DNA of 64,000 nucleotides from NORP309 sp964352735. GTDB lineage: Bacteria; Pseudomonadota; Gammaproteobacteria; Xanthomonadales; Marinicellaceae. The position numbers were made by a program, and so were the translations under genes. The stretch spans positions 1 to 64,000 of the forward strand of contig CAYGTC010000009.1 in NCBI GenBank assembly GCA_964352735.1, in the 5' to 3' direction. Every line of letters begins with the position of its first letter. Positions within the stretch are counted from its first letter, which is position 1. Below are positions 17,775-26,077 of the stretch, in pieces. The notes under the pieces are model-generated. The model worked only from the letters and a program-made list of their open reading frames with translations. It was not told the origin of the DNA and made no database searches.

Positions 17775-18922
17775 AGTAATACCTTATGATAAATTTTTGT
17801 GAGTTGTTGACAAATTGCGGATTGGGAATAATGTTTTTTTACGAATTGACGAATATGATTAGAGTCATAATGATCATAATTCTGATAAAGCCTGAGCATT
17901 TGGCTAGCCAATGAATGGACTTGGATATCAGACAACAATCCATATTGTTTACTTTCAATGATAGATTCTGGGCCGCCACACTTGGTTGCAACGACAGGTA
18001 ATCCACAAGCCATAGCCTCGATTATAACAACGCCAAATGTTTCAAAAACACTGGATAAAACGAATGCATCACTATTCTGCAAAAGACGCTTTACAGTCTC
18101 ACGATCTGCGCTGCCATATAACTCAATTTGTTCGCTCATTTCTAAATCATCAATCAATGAGCATAAATTATTTTTTTCAACACCATCTCCAACGATAACC
18201 AACTTAATGTGCTTATGTTTTTTAAATGCTTGATTAAAAGCCTCAATCAACATTGCCTGGTTTTTATTTTTATCCAAAAATGCAACATTGATGAATGTAA
18301 ACTGCTGTTCACCTGTATTGCCCTTTAATGTCGGCTTTATTGTAAAGAAATCCACATCAACAATATTGCCCAAACAATTAAATGAATAACCAAATTGGTC
18401 TGAAAGCAGTGTGGCTAAATTTTTACTGACCGCTAGGTTTACATTTGCATTTTCATAGACTTTTTGAGCAAGCAGTTGTTGACTAACGGTCAAAGATTGG
18501 CGAAAAAAGCCACTGGAATGTTCTGTGACCACATAAGGAATGCCAAAATGCTCTTTAACATACAAAGCAAGATCGCCTAACATAAACGAATGAAGATGCA
18601 ACACCTCTGGTAATCCACGTGCTGAAATATAATCTGCAAATAGCTTAATAAAAATTCTCTTTCTCATGTATTGTGCAATTAAGTCAAATTTCACATCCAG
18701 ATACTGACCTCGATAAGTATGGACTTTATTGAGGATAAAATTTGTCTTGGAAAAATCACATTTTTTATGTTGTAGAATATTTCTAATGCCCACAGCAGGG
18801 ATAGCGATGACTCCTACATCATGGCCACTATGAGCCAATGCTTCAGCCTGCTCTTTAAAAAACACACCCTGTAACTCGTTATAACTACTTGGGTACCATG
18901 ATGGAAGCATAAGAATGTGCAT
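17771..18922 (-). CDS. Glycosyltransferase family 4
   Basis: A 383-residue GT-B enzyme. It begins MHILMLPSWYPSSYNELQG, a common start of capsule/exopolysaccharide GT4 proteins. It carries HLHSFMLGDLA (about 108-118), VVTEHSSG (about 131-138), FINVAFLDKNKNQ (about 214-226), VGDGVEKN (about 248-255) and EX7E as E-TFGVVII-E (about 297-305). It overlaps the WbpI-like gene by ATGA and abuts the flippase gene directly, so these are translated as one unit. Substrate unknown. Confidence 0.87.
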   Translation of the reverse strand: MHILMLPSWYPSSYNELQGVFFKEQAEALAHSGHDVGVIAIPAVGIRNILQHKKCDFSKTNFILNKVHTYRGQYLDVKFDLIAQYMRKRIFIKLFADYISARGLPEVLHLHSFMLGDLALYVKEHFGIPYVVTEHSSGFFRQSLTVSQQLLAQKVYENANVNLAVSKNLATLLSDQFGYSFNCLGNIVDVDFFTIKPTLKGNTGEQQFTFINVAFLDKNKNQAMLIEAFNQAFKKHKHIKLVIVGDGVEKNNLCSLIDDLEMSEQIELYGSADRETVKRLLQNSDAFVLSSVFETFGVVIIEAMACGLPVVATKCGGPESIIESKQYGLLSDIQVHSLASQMLRLYQNYDHYDSNHIRQFVKKHYSQSAICQQLTKIYHKVLL

Positions 18923-20251
18923 TTATTTCTTCACCAACCTCATTAAAGCCTGTATATCTGAAACATTGACAAATAAGGTATTTGCCCAACTATTTTTACT
19001 GATTCTGACATAAACCATCAAAGTAATGATTGAACAAATTAAATAAGCCATACTGGTTGCCATAGCTGCGCCTGATAATCCATATAAAGGAATCAAAATC
19101 ACATTACCAATGATATTGGCTGTCAGTGTGATAAAAGCTATGTAGGTATTGATTTCAGGACGCCCACGGGCAGCTAAATCATTGGCCCAAACTTTAGCTA
19201 CAGCCAAAATAATCACTCCAGGCAGCAACCACAATAATGGTGATATACTGTCTAAGTATTGTTGACCAAATAAAATAGCAACCAAATAGTTAGCCAACAC
19301 CAGCAAAACCAGTCCAGCAATTGTGGTGATGGCAAAGGTCAATCGACTGATGATAGGTGTCAATGATTTTCGCTTGTCTTCTTCAGATGATAACTCTGAA
19401 AGTCGTGGTAATAATACAGTACAAACAGCCCCTGAAATCAACCACAGCTTTTCAGCTAAGGTTACAGCAATCACATAGACACCTGCTGCCACAGGGCTGA
19501 GAAAAAAATTAACCAAAAATATGTCTGTCTTGTAATTAATGAAACCCAATATATTAGACAAATTGGATTTCCAACCATAACTGATGGCTTTACTTTGATA
19601 GGAATCAGCATTTGCTAGGCATGATTGATCAACACCTTCAGAACTTCTGCAAGACTTTTTCATTGCAACAAACATCAACAATAACCCAATACAATGACTC
19701 AATAACTGACACAACACCAGTATTTCGAGGTCTTTAATGTCAATAAAATACAACAATAAAACCATCACAAAAAACATCAAAGGCTGAACAATCAAAAACG
19801 TGTTATACTCCTTAAACATTTGTTGTCCGTGAAAAATACTGAGCAAATAGCCATTCAATAAAGCCACAGGAAATATAGGCAGACCCATCAACAGTAATCT
19901 TTCATCAATGCCTGGAAAAAAAACCGCTCCCTGCCATTTAACTAAGAATATACCCAATAATAATCCAATAACAGTAAGCCACATAAAGACCTTGATACTT
20001 ACTTTAAATGCTATTTGAGGCATGACTTGCTTTGAACCCAGAAAATACACATTGGCTGGCCCAATGCCTAAGTTCAAAACTGTACCCAATAGTGTGGGTA
20101 ACAGTACTGCAATTGCAAAAGCACCATTTCCTTCAGGCCCATAAACTCTGGCTATAACCACAGCAGAAACCAAGCCGATGATCCCAACACCAATTTGTCT
20201 CATGAACGTTCCAATGAAATTTTTTGTAAATAAACCCAGTTTTAAATCCAT
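18923..20251 (-). CDS. Wzx-type oligosaccharide flippase
   Basis: A 442-residue inner-membrane protein with about 12-14 hydrophobic segments, of the polysaccharide biosynthesis (MOP/MATE-like) superfamily. Typical features are the N-terminal amphipathic start FIGTFMRQIG, followed by ARVYGPEGNGAFAIA (about 34-48), and YGWKSNLSNILGF (about 225-237) in the middle. It should move the completed undecaprenyl-linked repeat unit to the periplasmic face for polymerisation. It ends one base before the next gene begins. Confidence 0.9.
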   Translation of the reverse strand: MDLKLGLFTKNFIGTFMRQIGVGIIGLVSAVVIARVYGPEGNGAFAIAVLLPTLLGTVLNLGIGPANVYFLGSKQVMPQIAFKVSIKVFMWLTVIGLLLGIFLVKWQGAVFFPGIDERLLLMGLPIFPVALLNGYLLSIFHGQQMFKEYNTFLIVQPLMFFVMVLLLYFIDIKDLEILVLCQLLSHCIGLLLMFVAMKKSCRSSEGVDQSCLANADSYQSKAISYGWKSNLSNILGFINYKTDIFLVNFFLSPVAAGVYVIAVTLAEKLWLISGAVCTVLLPRLSELSSEEDKRKSLTPIISRLTFAITTIAGLVLLVLANYLVAILFGQQYLDSISPLLWLLPGVIILAVAKVWANDLAARGRPEINTYIAFITLTANIIGNVILIPLYGLSGAAMATSMAYLICSIITLMVYVRISKNSWANTLFVNVSDIQALMRLVKK

Positions 20252-20263
20252 GATAACTTATGC

Positions 20264-21175
20264 TTATTCGATATTGAGTAAACTCTTAAACCGAGCAGGC
20301 ACGGCAATCAGCATCGAATGAAATTGCTTAGGTACCACTGGGCCGGTAACAATCATTGGCTTAAAGCCAACTGTTGCTTGGAAAAGATTGGCTAACCTTC
20401 TGATTAACCAGAATCGAGACACTTTTTGTTTGTTCTGCCAGCAAAAACAATAACCAAGGCTCTTTAACACTTCTATTGATGGTGTAGAACCATCCATGAA
20501 TTCTTGTTCTGCTTGCTCAAACACAATCAAAGGCTGATGTTTTTTAATGCTTTCAATGCCTCCTTTAATCACTCGTTCCTCAAACCCCTCAACATCAATT
20601 TTCATAAATGTTAATGCATCAAGATCAATACTCAATTCGTCCATTTTTTGTACTGAAATGGTTTCACCTCTATCTTGATCATTATCAGCTGTGTCAATGT
20701 AAGTTCCTCCAATATTGGTATGGTTCTCAACCATATGAAACTGACCACTGAGATCCCCCAAGCCCATATTGTGTGCAGTAATATTTTCACGTTGTTTTGC
20801 ATTATAATGCAATAAATAATAAGTATCGGGGCTTGGTTCAAACGAATGAACTTGTGAAAAATAGGTTGAAAAAAACACGGAGTGATTACCGATATTGGCA
20901 CCAATATCCAAGGCCGTACCGCTTGAGAAGCATTCTTTTAATGGCGTTAAAAATTCAAACAACAAGTCAAGTTCATCTCGTTCATATAAGCCAAATTGAT
21001 TGATAAGGATCCCAACGTAATCATTCGCAAAAACGGCCATTTTATGACCCCTTTTTTGATAAAATTTGGGTGCTTTTTTACCAATACGCACAGCACAAAA
21101 CAAATCAATGTAATACCCAATGCCTCTTTTGGCCTTGGTTTGATATAAGATTTGACTGGTGTTTTTATTCTTCAT
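20264..21175 (-). CDS. FkbM-family SAM-dependent methyltransferase (copy 1)
   Basis: A 303-residue protein with a Rossmann methyltransferase core: motif I ALDIGANIGNHSVFF (about 94-108), the acidic post-I loop HSFEPSPDTYYLL (about 115-127), and the family signature FMKIDVEGFEERVIKG (about 188-203). FkbM enzymes O-methylate sugars or other hydroxyls; in this locus a repeat-unit or terminal sugar is the likely target. A second FkbM gene follows one base downstream. Divergent tails outside the core argue for different substrates, not a fresh duplication. Confidence 0.85.
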   Translation of the reverse strand: MKNKNTSQILYQTKAKRGIGYYIDLFCAVRIGKKAPKFYQKRGHKMAVFANDYVGILINQFGLYERDELDLLFEFLTPLKECFSSGTALDIGANIGNHSVFFSTYFSQVHSFEPSPDTYYLLHYNAKQRENITAHNMGLGDLSGQFHMVENHTNIGGTYIDTADNDQDRGETISVQKMDELSIDLDALTFMKIDVEGFEERVIKGGIESIKKHQPLIVFEQAEQEFMDGSTPSIEVLKSLGYCFCWQNKQKVSRFWLIRRLANLFQATVGFKPMIVTGPVVPKQFHSMLIAVPARFKSLLNIE

Positions 21176-21176
21176 T

Positions 21177-21968
21177 TTATGTTGATCGCAATTGAATTAA
21201 TCGCAATAATTTAGCTACGAATTGTTTACAGTTGACAAATTTATCATAAGCAGACAGTTTTATACGGCGCATTGATGACAATCTGGATTGGTGAGAGAAA
21301 TGCCATACAGGCGTACCAGCATAAGCATAAAGCTTTTTATAACCCAAAGGTATGAGGATATTTTTAATATCGTTCATTTGTACTTGCTCATTGATTTCCA
21401 AAAACAAGTCTGGTTGATGTTTTGCTAGTGTTTTAATGGCTCCTTTCAGCATTTGCGCTTCCATTCCTTCAATGTCTGCCTTAATGGCGACTAAGTGCTC
21501 ATTGTCTTTGAGAATATCATCACAGATATCATCCATCGCTTCAACTCGAATTTCACCATCACTGTTATGGTATAACTTAGCGGCTCCTATATTACTTTGA
21601 GCTCCTTGGTGATCATCGTCGATTGAAAACTGACTTTTTTGGGTACCCAATCCAATTTGAAATGACAAATGTTCTATATTGTTATGACTAAGATTGTCCT
21701 GCAATATTTGGTAAATGGGAGGATTGGGTTCAAAACACACAACTTTATTGTTCATGATTGAACCGAAAAATACTGAATGATTGCCAATATTCGCGCCCAC
21801 ATCAAAAATCACACCCTGTTGTTTGGGTAAGGCGAACCTCATGTACCTCAACAAATCAATCTCATAGAAAGTTTGCTGATTTTTGATGGTTGTAAAAATC
21901 CAATCATCTTCAGCATATCCTGTGATGGTGATTTTTTTACCTGCAAATATAAACTCTGTTTTTATCAT
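21177..21968 (-). CDS. FkbM-family SAM-dependent methyltransferase (copy 2)
   Basis: A 263-residue methyltransferase with motif I FDVGANIGNHSVFFG (about 55-69), VCFEPNPPIYQIL (about 76-88) and AIKADIEGMEAQMLKG (about 162-177). It shares the GANIGNHSVFF core with its neighbour at 20264 but is shorter and differs elsewhere, which fits an old tandem duplication. Likely O-methylation of a sugar in this polysaccharide; substrate and position are unknown. Confidence 0.85.
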   Translation of the reverse strand: MIKTEFIFAGKKITITGYAEDDWIFTTIKNQQTFYEIDLLRYMRFALPKQQGVIFDVGANIGNHSVFFGSIMNNKVVCFEPNPPIYQILQDNLSHNNIEHLSFQIGLGTQKSQFSIDDDHQGAQSNIGAAKLYHNSDGEIRVEAMDDICDDILKDNEHLVAIKADIEGMEAQMLKGAIKTLAKHQPDLFLEINEQVQMNDIKNILIPLGYKKLYAYAGTPVWHFSHQSRLSSMRRIKLSAYDKFVNCKQFVAKLLRLIQLRST

Positions 21969-22002
21969 TCTTTCACCCTATCTTTAACTACGGATTGAAT
22001 CA

Positions 22003-22512
22003 TTAGCTATTCTTTGTTTTTGCAATCACTTTAGCGGGCACTCCAGCAATGACAACATTATCTCCAAAAGATTTTGTCACTACTGAGTTAGCACCAACCA
22101 CCACATTATTACCCAAGGTCACGCCCTCCCTGATATAGACATTGTCACCAACCCAACATCGATCACCAATAATAATGTCCTTTTCTATCACTTTCGTATG
22201 GCCGCTTTCATTTGGACACGGATCATTAACATCATGGGTCAAAGCCTTAATAGAAACGCGATAACCTATGGCACAATAACGTCCAATGAATATTTGTGCT
22301 TGTGTGCCTGTGGATAAAATACCATCATTGATATAACTGCCTTGCTGAATATGGATGGCAGTTGGTGTGCCAATCAGCTCCACTGAATGACCCAACACCA
22401 CAGATTCATGAATATGAGGGTATTTCCTCATCCTCTGTTGTGCAGCTCGGATTTTGATGCTTCTTAACAAGTCATCAATTTTTAGAGCCAATCTATCAAT
22501 CATCCGCTTCAT
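22003..22512 (-). CDS. Left-handed beta-helix acyltransferase
   Basis: A 169-residue hexapeptide-repeat protein of the LbetaH acetyltransferase type. Repeats with the [LIV]-G-x4 pattern run from about residue 38 to 160, including IIIGDRCWVGDNVYIREG (about 113-130) and GNNVVVGANSVVTKSF (about 134-149). The C-terminal loop VIAGVPAKVI is typical of CysE/maltose-acetyltransferase-like enzymes. Probably O- or N-acetylates a sugar of the polymer. A 268-base gap separates it from the wbp genes upstream, so a new promoter may exist there; I could not identify one with confidence. Confidence 0.83.
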   Translation of the reverse strand: MKRMIDRLALKIDDLLRSIKIRAAQQRMRKYPHIHESVVLGHSVELIGTPTAIHIQQGSYINDGILSTGTQAQIFIGRYCAIGYRVSIKALTHDVNDPCPNESGHTKVIEKDIIIGDRCWVGDNVYIREGVTLGNNVVVGANSVVTKSFGDNVVIAGVPAKVIAKTKNS

Positions 22513-22654
22513 TGAGCACCATTAACTGTTCTAAATTTCATCATAAAATACCATAGTAGATTCCGCATACCTCATCAATTGAGCGCATGGTATTATCTTT
22601 TTAATTTTTTTGATAACAGGTAGGATTGATTACCATTACTCATTTTTATTATTA

Positions 22655-22757
22655 GAGGGCTTTGCATAACCATTATTTTTGTTAAGAGAACCTTGTTCAA
22701 TTCATGAACCGCGATAATTAAAGTATAAAAGTACTGTTAGAATCAAGCAAAGATCTC
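22655..22757. repeat. Possible remnant of a small IS5-like or MITE element
   Basis: In the non-coding gap between two polysaccharide genes, GAGGGCTTTGC (22655-22665) is matched by the inverted GCAAAGATCTC (22747-22757); 9 of 11 positions agree. TTA occurs just outside each end, one base out of register on the right. The sequence between has no ORF. The ends resemble IS5-group termini, but this is a weak, imperfect signal that could be chance. Confidence 0.25.
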
Positions 22758-22780
22758 GTTAAGTATTTATTATGAACCGA

Positions 22781-23881
22781 TCACTCAAGTGCTTCTGCGC
22801 AGGCATCAGAGATGTAAGCAATCTGATCATTTTTGAGATAGGGATTCATTGGTAACGATATGATTTTAGCAGAAATTTCTTCAGAAATTGGGAAATCACC
22901 TTTTTTATGATTAAGATATTCAAAACATTCTTGTAAATGCAATGGCTTAGGATAATAAATGGCAGTCGGTATGCCCTTTTTTTGCAGTCTTTTTTGGAAT
23001 GTGTCTCTGTTATTCACCTGAATCGAATACTGAGCATAAGCTGAAGTGTTGCCCCTCAAAATAACAGGCGGCGTTACTCCGATAGACCTCATTGCCACAT
23101 CATATTGTGCTGCCACCTGTTGTCTTAATAATAAATCATCAGGGTAGTGTTTCAATTTTGTGTTCAATACAGCGGCTTGAATGGTATCCAGTCGCCCTCC
23201 CATACCGATGTATTTATGGTGATATTTTTTGTTTTGACCATGTACCCTTAATTGCTTGATTTTTAATGCGAGGTCATTATCATTGGTAAAAACCGCCCCT
23301 CCATCACCATAACAACCCAATGGTTTTGCAGGAAAAAAACTGGTGGTTGAAATGTCACCCATGCAACTGTCTGTTACACCTTGGTAGCTAGAGCCAAAAC
23401 TTTGAGCGCCATCAACTATCACTTTTAAATCATGTTGATCAGCAATGGTTTGAATGGTATCAATATCAGCTGGTTGACCGAACAGTGATACCGGCATGAT
23501 GGCCACGGTTTTATCGGTGATTTTTTCAGCAATCTTATTGGCATCAATGTTATAGGTCTGTTTATCTATGTCAACAAAAACAGGAACAGCCCCCATGAAA
23601 GCAATCGTTTCAGCAGTGGCAATAAATGTAAAAGGTGGTGTGATCACCTCATCCCCTGGTTTAATATCCAGAGCCATCATGGCCAATAACAAAGCATCTG
23701 TTCCATTAGAACAGCTGATGGCATTTTTAGCGCCTGTGAATTTTGCCAAGTTCTGCTCAAGAACTGGCACTTCTTCACCAAGAATATAGTGAGAATTATC
23801 CAGGACCGTTTGTATGGCCTGATCTATTTCAGATTTATATTTTTGGTATTGTAGCTGTAAATTAGCAAAATCTATCTTCAT
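22781..23881 (-). CDS. wbpE: UDP-2-acetamido-3-oxo-uronic acid aminotransferase (WbpE-type, DegT/DnrJ family)
   Basis: A 366-residue PLP-dependent aminotransferase. It carries SCSNGTDALLLAMMA (about 57-71), VDGAQSFGS (about 156-164; the Asp contacts the PLP ring) and STTSFFPAKPLGCYGDGGA (about 177-195; Lys186 forms the Schiff base). In the WbpB-E pathway it aminates UDP-3-keto-GlcNAcA with glutamate to give UDP-GlcNAc(3NH2)A. It overlaps wbpD by ATGA, and the next gene is wbpB, the same set as in Pseudomonas aeruginosa O5 and Bordetella wlb loci. Perosamine-type aminotransferases are related, but the context favours WbpE. Confidence 0.88.
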   Translation of the reverse strand: MKIDFANLQLQYQKYKSEIDQAIQTVLDNSHYILGEEVPVLEQNLAKFTGAKNAISCSNGTDALLLAMMALDIKPGDEVITPPFTFIATAETIAFMGAVPVFVDIDKQTYNIDANKIAEKITDKTVAIMPVSLFGQPADIDTIQTIADQHDLKVIVDGAQSFGSSYQGVTDSCMGDISTTSFFPAKPLGCYGDGGAVFTNDNDLALKIKQLRVHGQNKKYHHKYIGMGGRLDTIQAAVLNTKLKHYPDDLLLRQQVAAQYDVAMRSIGVTPPVILRGNTSAYAQYSIQVNNRDTFQKRLQKKGIPTAIYYPKPLHLQECFEYLNHKKGDFPISEEISAKIISLPMNPYLKNDQIAYISDACAEALE

Positions 23882-24450
23882 TTATTTAATACGTATAATG
23901 CGTCATTGCGAAGTTCATATTGGGCATATTCATCAAAGGCTTTATTGTCTTGAAACTTTAAGGTATCACCTGAAATACCGACCCAGCCTATTTGTTTAGC
24001 AGGCACACCAACCATTAACGCATGCGCTTTGACATCTTTGTTGACCACAGCGCCGGATCCCACCATGGCAAATTCACCGATGGTCACACCACACAATATG
24101 GTGGCATTGGCCCCAATTGAACAGCCTTTTTTTAATAAAGTTTTTTGAAATTCATCTTTCCTGAGAATAAATGCCCTTGGGTTGATGACATTGGTAAAAA
24201 CCATTGATGGGCCTAAAAAAACATCATCCTCTATTTCAACCCCTTCATAGATGGAGACATTATTTTGCACCTTGATTCCAGAGCCCATCTTAACATGTGG
24301 ACCAACAACACAGTTTTGTCCAAATGAACAACCATCACCTATGATGGTATGTGATAATACGTGGGAAAAGTGCCAAATTTTTGTGCCATGGCCAATTTTA
24401 ACCTGATCATCCACAATGCTGGTTTCATGTACAAAATAATCTTTTGTCAT
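23878..24450 (-). CDS. wbpD: UDP-3-amino-uronic acid N-acetyltransferase (WbpD/WlbB type)
   Basis: A 190-residue hexapeptide-repeat acetyltransferase with left-handed beta-helix repeats across about 15-150. It begins YFVHETSIVDDQVKIGHG and has TKIWHFSHV (about 23-31), GPSMVFTNVINPRA (about 80-93) and VGSGAVVNKDV (about 130-140), the pattern of WbpD and WlbB. It transfers acetyl from acetyl-CoA to the 3-amino group made by WbpE. It overlaps both neighbours by 4 bases, indicating a tightly coupled wbpB-wbpD-wbpE unit. Confidence 0.9.
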   Translation of the reverse strand: MTKDYFVHETSIVDDQVKIGHGTKIWHFSHVLSHTIIGDGCSFGQNCVVGPHVKMGSGIKVQNNVSIYEGVEIEDDVFLGPSMVFTNVINPRAFILRKDEFQKTLLKKGCSIGANATILCGVTIGEFAMVGSGAVVNKDVKAHALMVGVPAKQIGWVGISGDTLKFQDNKAFDEYAQYELRNDALYVLNK

Positions 24451-25409
24451 ACATCAATCACTTTTTCACAAAAAGGATGGTATTCTCCTTTTAAGCCAAC
24501 AGCTTGAGCAGAGCGTATATGTGAGACTGTTTTTATCGAACCATAAGCCTCTTCCAATCCAAAGCCATTACCTTTCAAAATTTCTTGGTAACTTTTGGTG
24601 TGTAAATCTGTAAAACCGCCCGAAAATTCGATTTCATCATCGTCAACTTTTATGCTTCTATATGTCCTTTGACCACTGGCTTTGACTTCTTGCGGTATAT
24701 AATCATAATTGACCGACAAAAACCATCTGACACGGGCATGTTTTAGTTTCAGATAACCTGCGTTGCTGTCAGGCACTTTTAAATTAACGATATTTTCCTC
24801 AACATCACCAAATATCCAGCACAGCATGTCAAAAAAGTGCACACCGATGTTGGAGGCAATGCCTCCTGACTTGCTGTCATTGCCTTTCCATGAAATAAAA
24901 TACCATTTGCCTCTACTGGTGAGATAAGTCAGGTCTATATCGTATACTTTATTTGGGTCAGTCTCGAGTGTTTTTTGCACCCGTTCTTTTAATGCAATGA
25001 TCGATGGGTGCAATCTCAATTGCAAAATATTATTGATTTTATGGCCCGTTTCATGCTCAATTAATTTCAATTGATCAATGTTCCAAGGATTAAGTACCAG
25101 CGGCTTTTCGCAAATGGCCTCAGCTCCAGATCTGAGCGCAAACCGTATGTGTGAATCATGCAGATAATTGGGCGAACAAATGGACATATAGTCGATCTTT
25201 CGACCAGTATCCCGCTTCCATTTATCAACGAAACGATCAAATCGCTCAAATTCAGTAAAAAAACTGGCTTCAGGAAAATTGCTATCCATGATACCAATTC
25301 CATCATAAGGATCCAGTGCAGCTACCAGATCATTGCCTGTCTCTTTTATTGCTTTCATGTGCCTGGGCGCTATGTAACCTGCCGCCCCTATCAATGCAAA
25401 GTTTTTCAT
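24447..25409 (-). CDS. wbpB: UDP-GlcNAcA 3-dehydrogenase (WbpB/WlbA type, Gfo/Idh/MocA family)
   Basis: A 320-residue NAD-dependent oxidoreductase. The N-terminal Rossmann fold begins FALIGAAGYIAPRHMKAI, followed by SICSPNYLH (about 77-85) and CEKPLVLNPWN (about 99-109; EKP is the family signature). GVHFFDMLCWIFGD (about 194-207) lies in the substrate domain. It oxidises C3 of UDP-GlcNAcA. I start at the ATG at 25409 (AGGA about ten bases upstream); a TTG one codon earlier is possible. It is the first gene of the minus-strand polysaccharide locus and the only likely entry point for transcription besides the 22513-22780 gap. Confidence 0.9.
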   Translation of the reverse strand: MKNFALIGAAGYIAPRHMKAIKETGNDLVAALDPYDGIGIMDSNFPEASFFTEFERFDRFVDKWKRDTGRKIDYMSICSPNYLHDSHIRFALRSGAEAICEKPLVLNPWNIDQLKLIEHETGHKINNILQLRLHPSIIALKERVQKTLETDPNKVYDIDLTYLTSRGKWYFISWKGNDSKSGGIASNIGVHFFDMLCWIFGDVEENIVNLKVPDSNAGYLKLKHARVRWFLSVNYDYIPQEVKASGQRTYRSIKVDDDEIEFSGGFTDLHTKSYQEILKGNGFGLEEAYGSIKTVSHIRSAQAVGLKGEYHPFCEKVIDV

Positions 25410-25571
25410 CAATGAAGTCCTGATATACCAAATAATTATTTACAACCCAGTTATTGTACCCATTATTGATTCATTTAAAAGTATTCTAAACACTTGTTGA
25501 CACTTTAAATATCCATTCTACAAGAGTATTGTATGAGTAATTCACATTTTCCAACTAAATAAAGCAGGCAC

Positions 25572-25666
25572 CCCGAATATTTCATCATAGAATTGATTCT
25601 AGGGTAAAAATGACAAAGTAGAATGGATAAAATCAATTTTTTTACTTTTTTGATGAAATATTCGGG
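25572..25666. repeat. 95-bp fold-back element in the 400-bp divergent spacer
   Basis: The spacer 25413-25812 separates wbpB (minus) from xseB (plus) and has no gene. Within it, a perfect 16-bp inverted repeat (CCCGAATATTTCATCA at 25572-25587 and its complement at 25651-25666) encloses a second perfect 8-bp pair (AATTGATT 25591-25598, AATCAATT 25631-25638). The interior is AT-rich and non-coding. It could be a miniature inverted-repeat element, or a folding leader of the wbpB transcript. No clear target-site duplication is visible. Confidence 0.6.
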
Positions 25667-25725
25667 TTAATTATTCATAGAGAGTACACAAGACTGATTG
25701 AGACAAGTGAAGTACTTAAAATGTG

Positions 25726-25755
25726 AAAGATAAACCATCGGTATGGTTTATCTTT
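25726..25755. other. Perfect 12-bp hairpin upstream of xseB
   Basis: AAAGATAAACCA (25726-25737), a six-base loop TCGGTA and TGGTTTATCTTT (25744-25755) form a perfect stem. It lies directly upstream of the xseB promoter and can act in either orientation. It may block read-through between the divergent operons or be a protein-binding dyad. The stem is AT-rich, so termination strength is doubtful. Confidence 0.5.
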
Positions 25756-25756
25756 A

Positions 25757-25786
25757 TTGAAAACCTGTTAGAATCACGTCTATATT
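25757..25786 (+). promoter_or_regulatory. Probable sigma70 promoter for xseB-ispA
   Basis: TTGAAA (25757-25762) and TATATT (25781-25786) are separated by 18 bases, and the -10 ends 26 bases before the xseB ATG. Spacing and position are good for a housekeeping promoter. Confidence 0.55.
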
Positions 25787-25812
25787 GTGGACACCATTAT
25801 TGAAGAACGCTT

Positions 25813-26016
25813 ATGACTAAAAATACGTCTTTTGAAAAATCAGTACAAGAATTGGATGACATTGTTGCGAAAATGGAATCTGGAGATCTCAGCCTTGATC
25901 AATCTCTTGAGTTATTTGAAAGAGGCATCAAACTCACTCGTTCATGTCAAAAAACATTAAGCGAAGCTGAAACAAAAATTGAAAAACTTATGGCGCAAGT
26001 TGACAGTACTGATTAA
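25813..26016 (+). CDS. xseB: Exodeoxyribonuclease VII small subunit
   Basis: A 67-residue protein of the expected size and sequence for XseB: FEKSVQELDDIVAKMESGDL near the N-terminus, then LDQSLELFERGIKL (about 28-41) and a C-terminal helix ending EKLMAQ. It binds in several copies to XseA to form exonuclease VII, which degrades single-stranded DNA. It is followed 61 bases later by ispA, a gene order common in gammaproteobacteria. Start ATG with a weak GAAGAA ribosome-binding site. Confidence 0.95.
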   Translation: MTKNTSFEKSVQELDDIVAKMESGDLSLDQSLELFERGIKLTRSCQKTLSEAETKIEKLMAQVDSTD

Positions 26017-26077
26017 CATTTTACACTGTAAAGATAGCCATACACCTTGAAAACACTTCAATATCAACATAACATTT

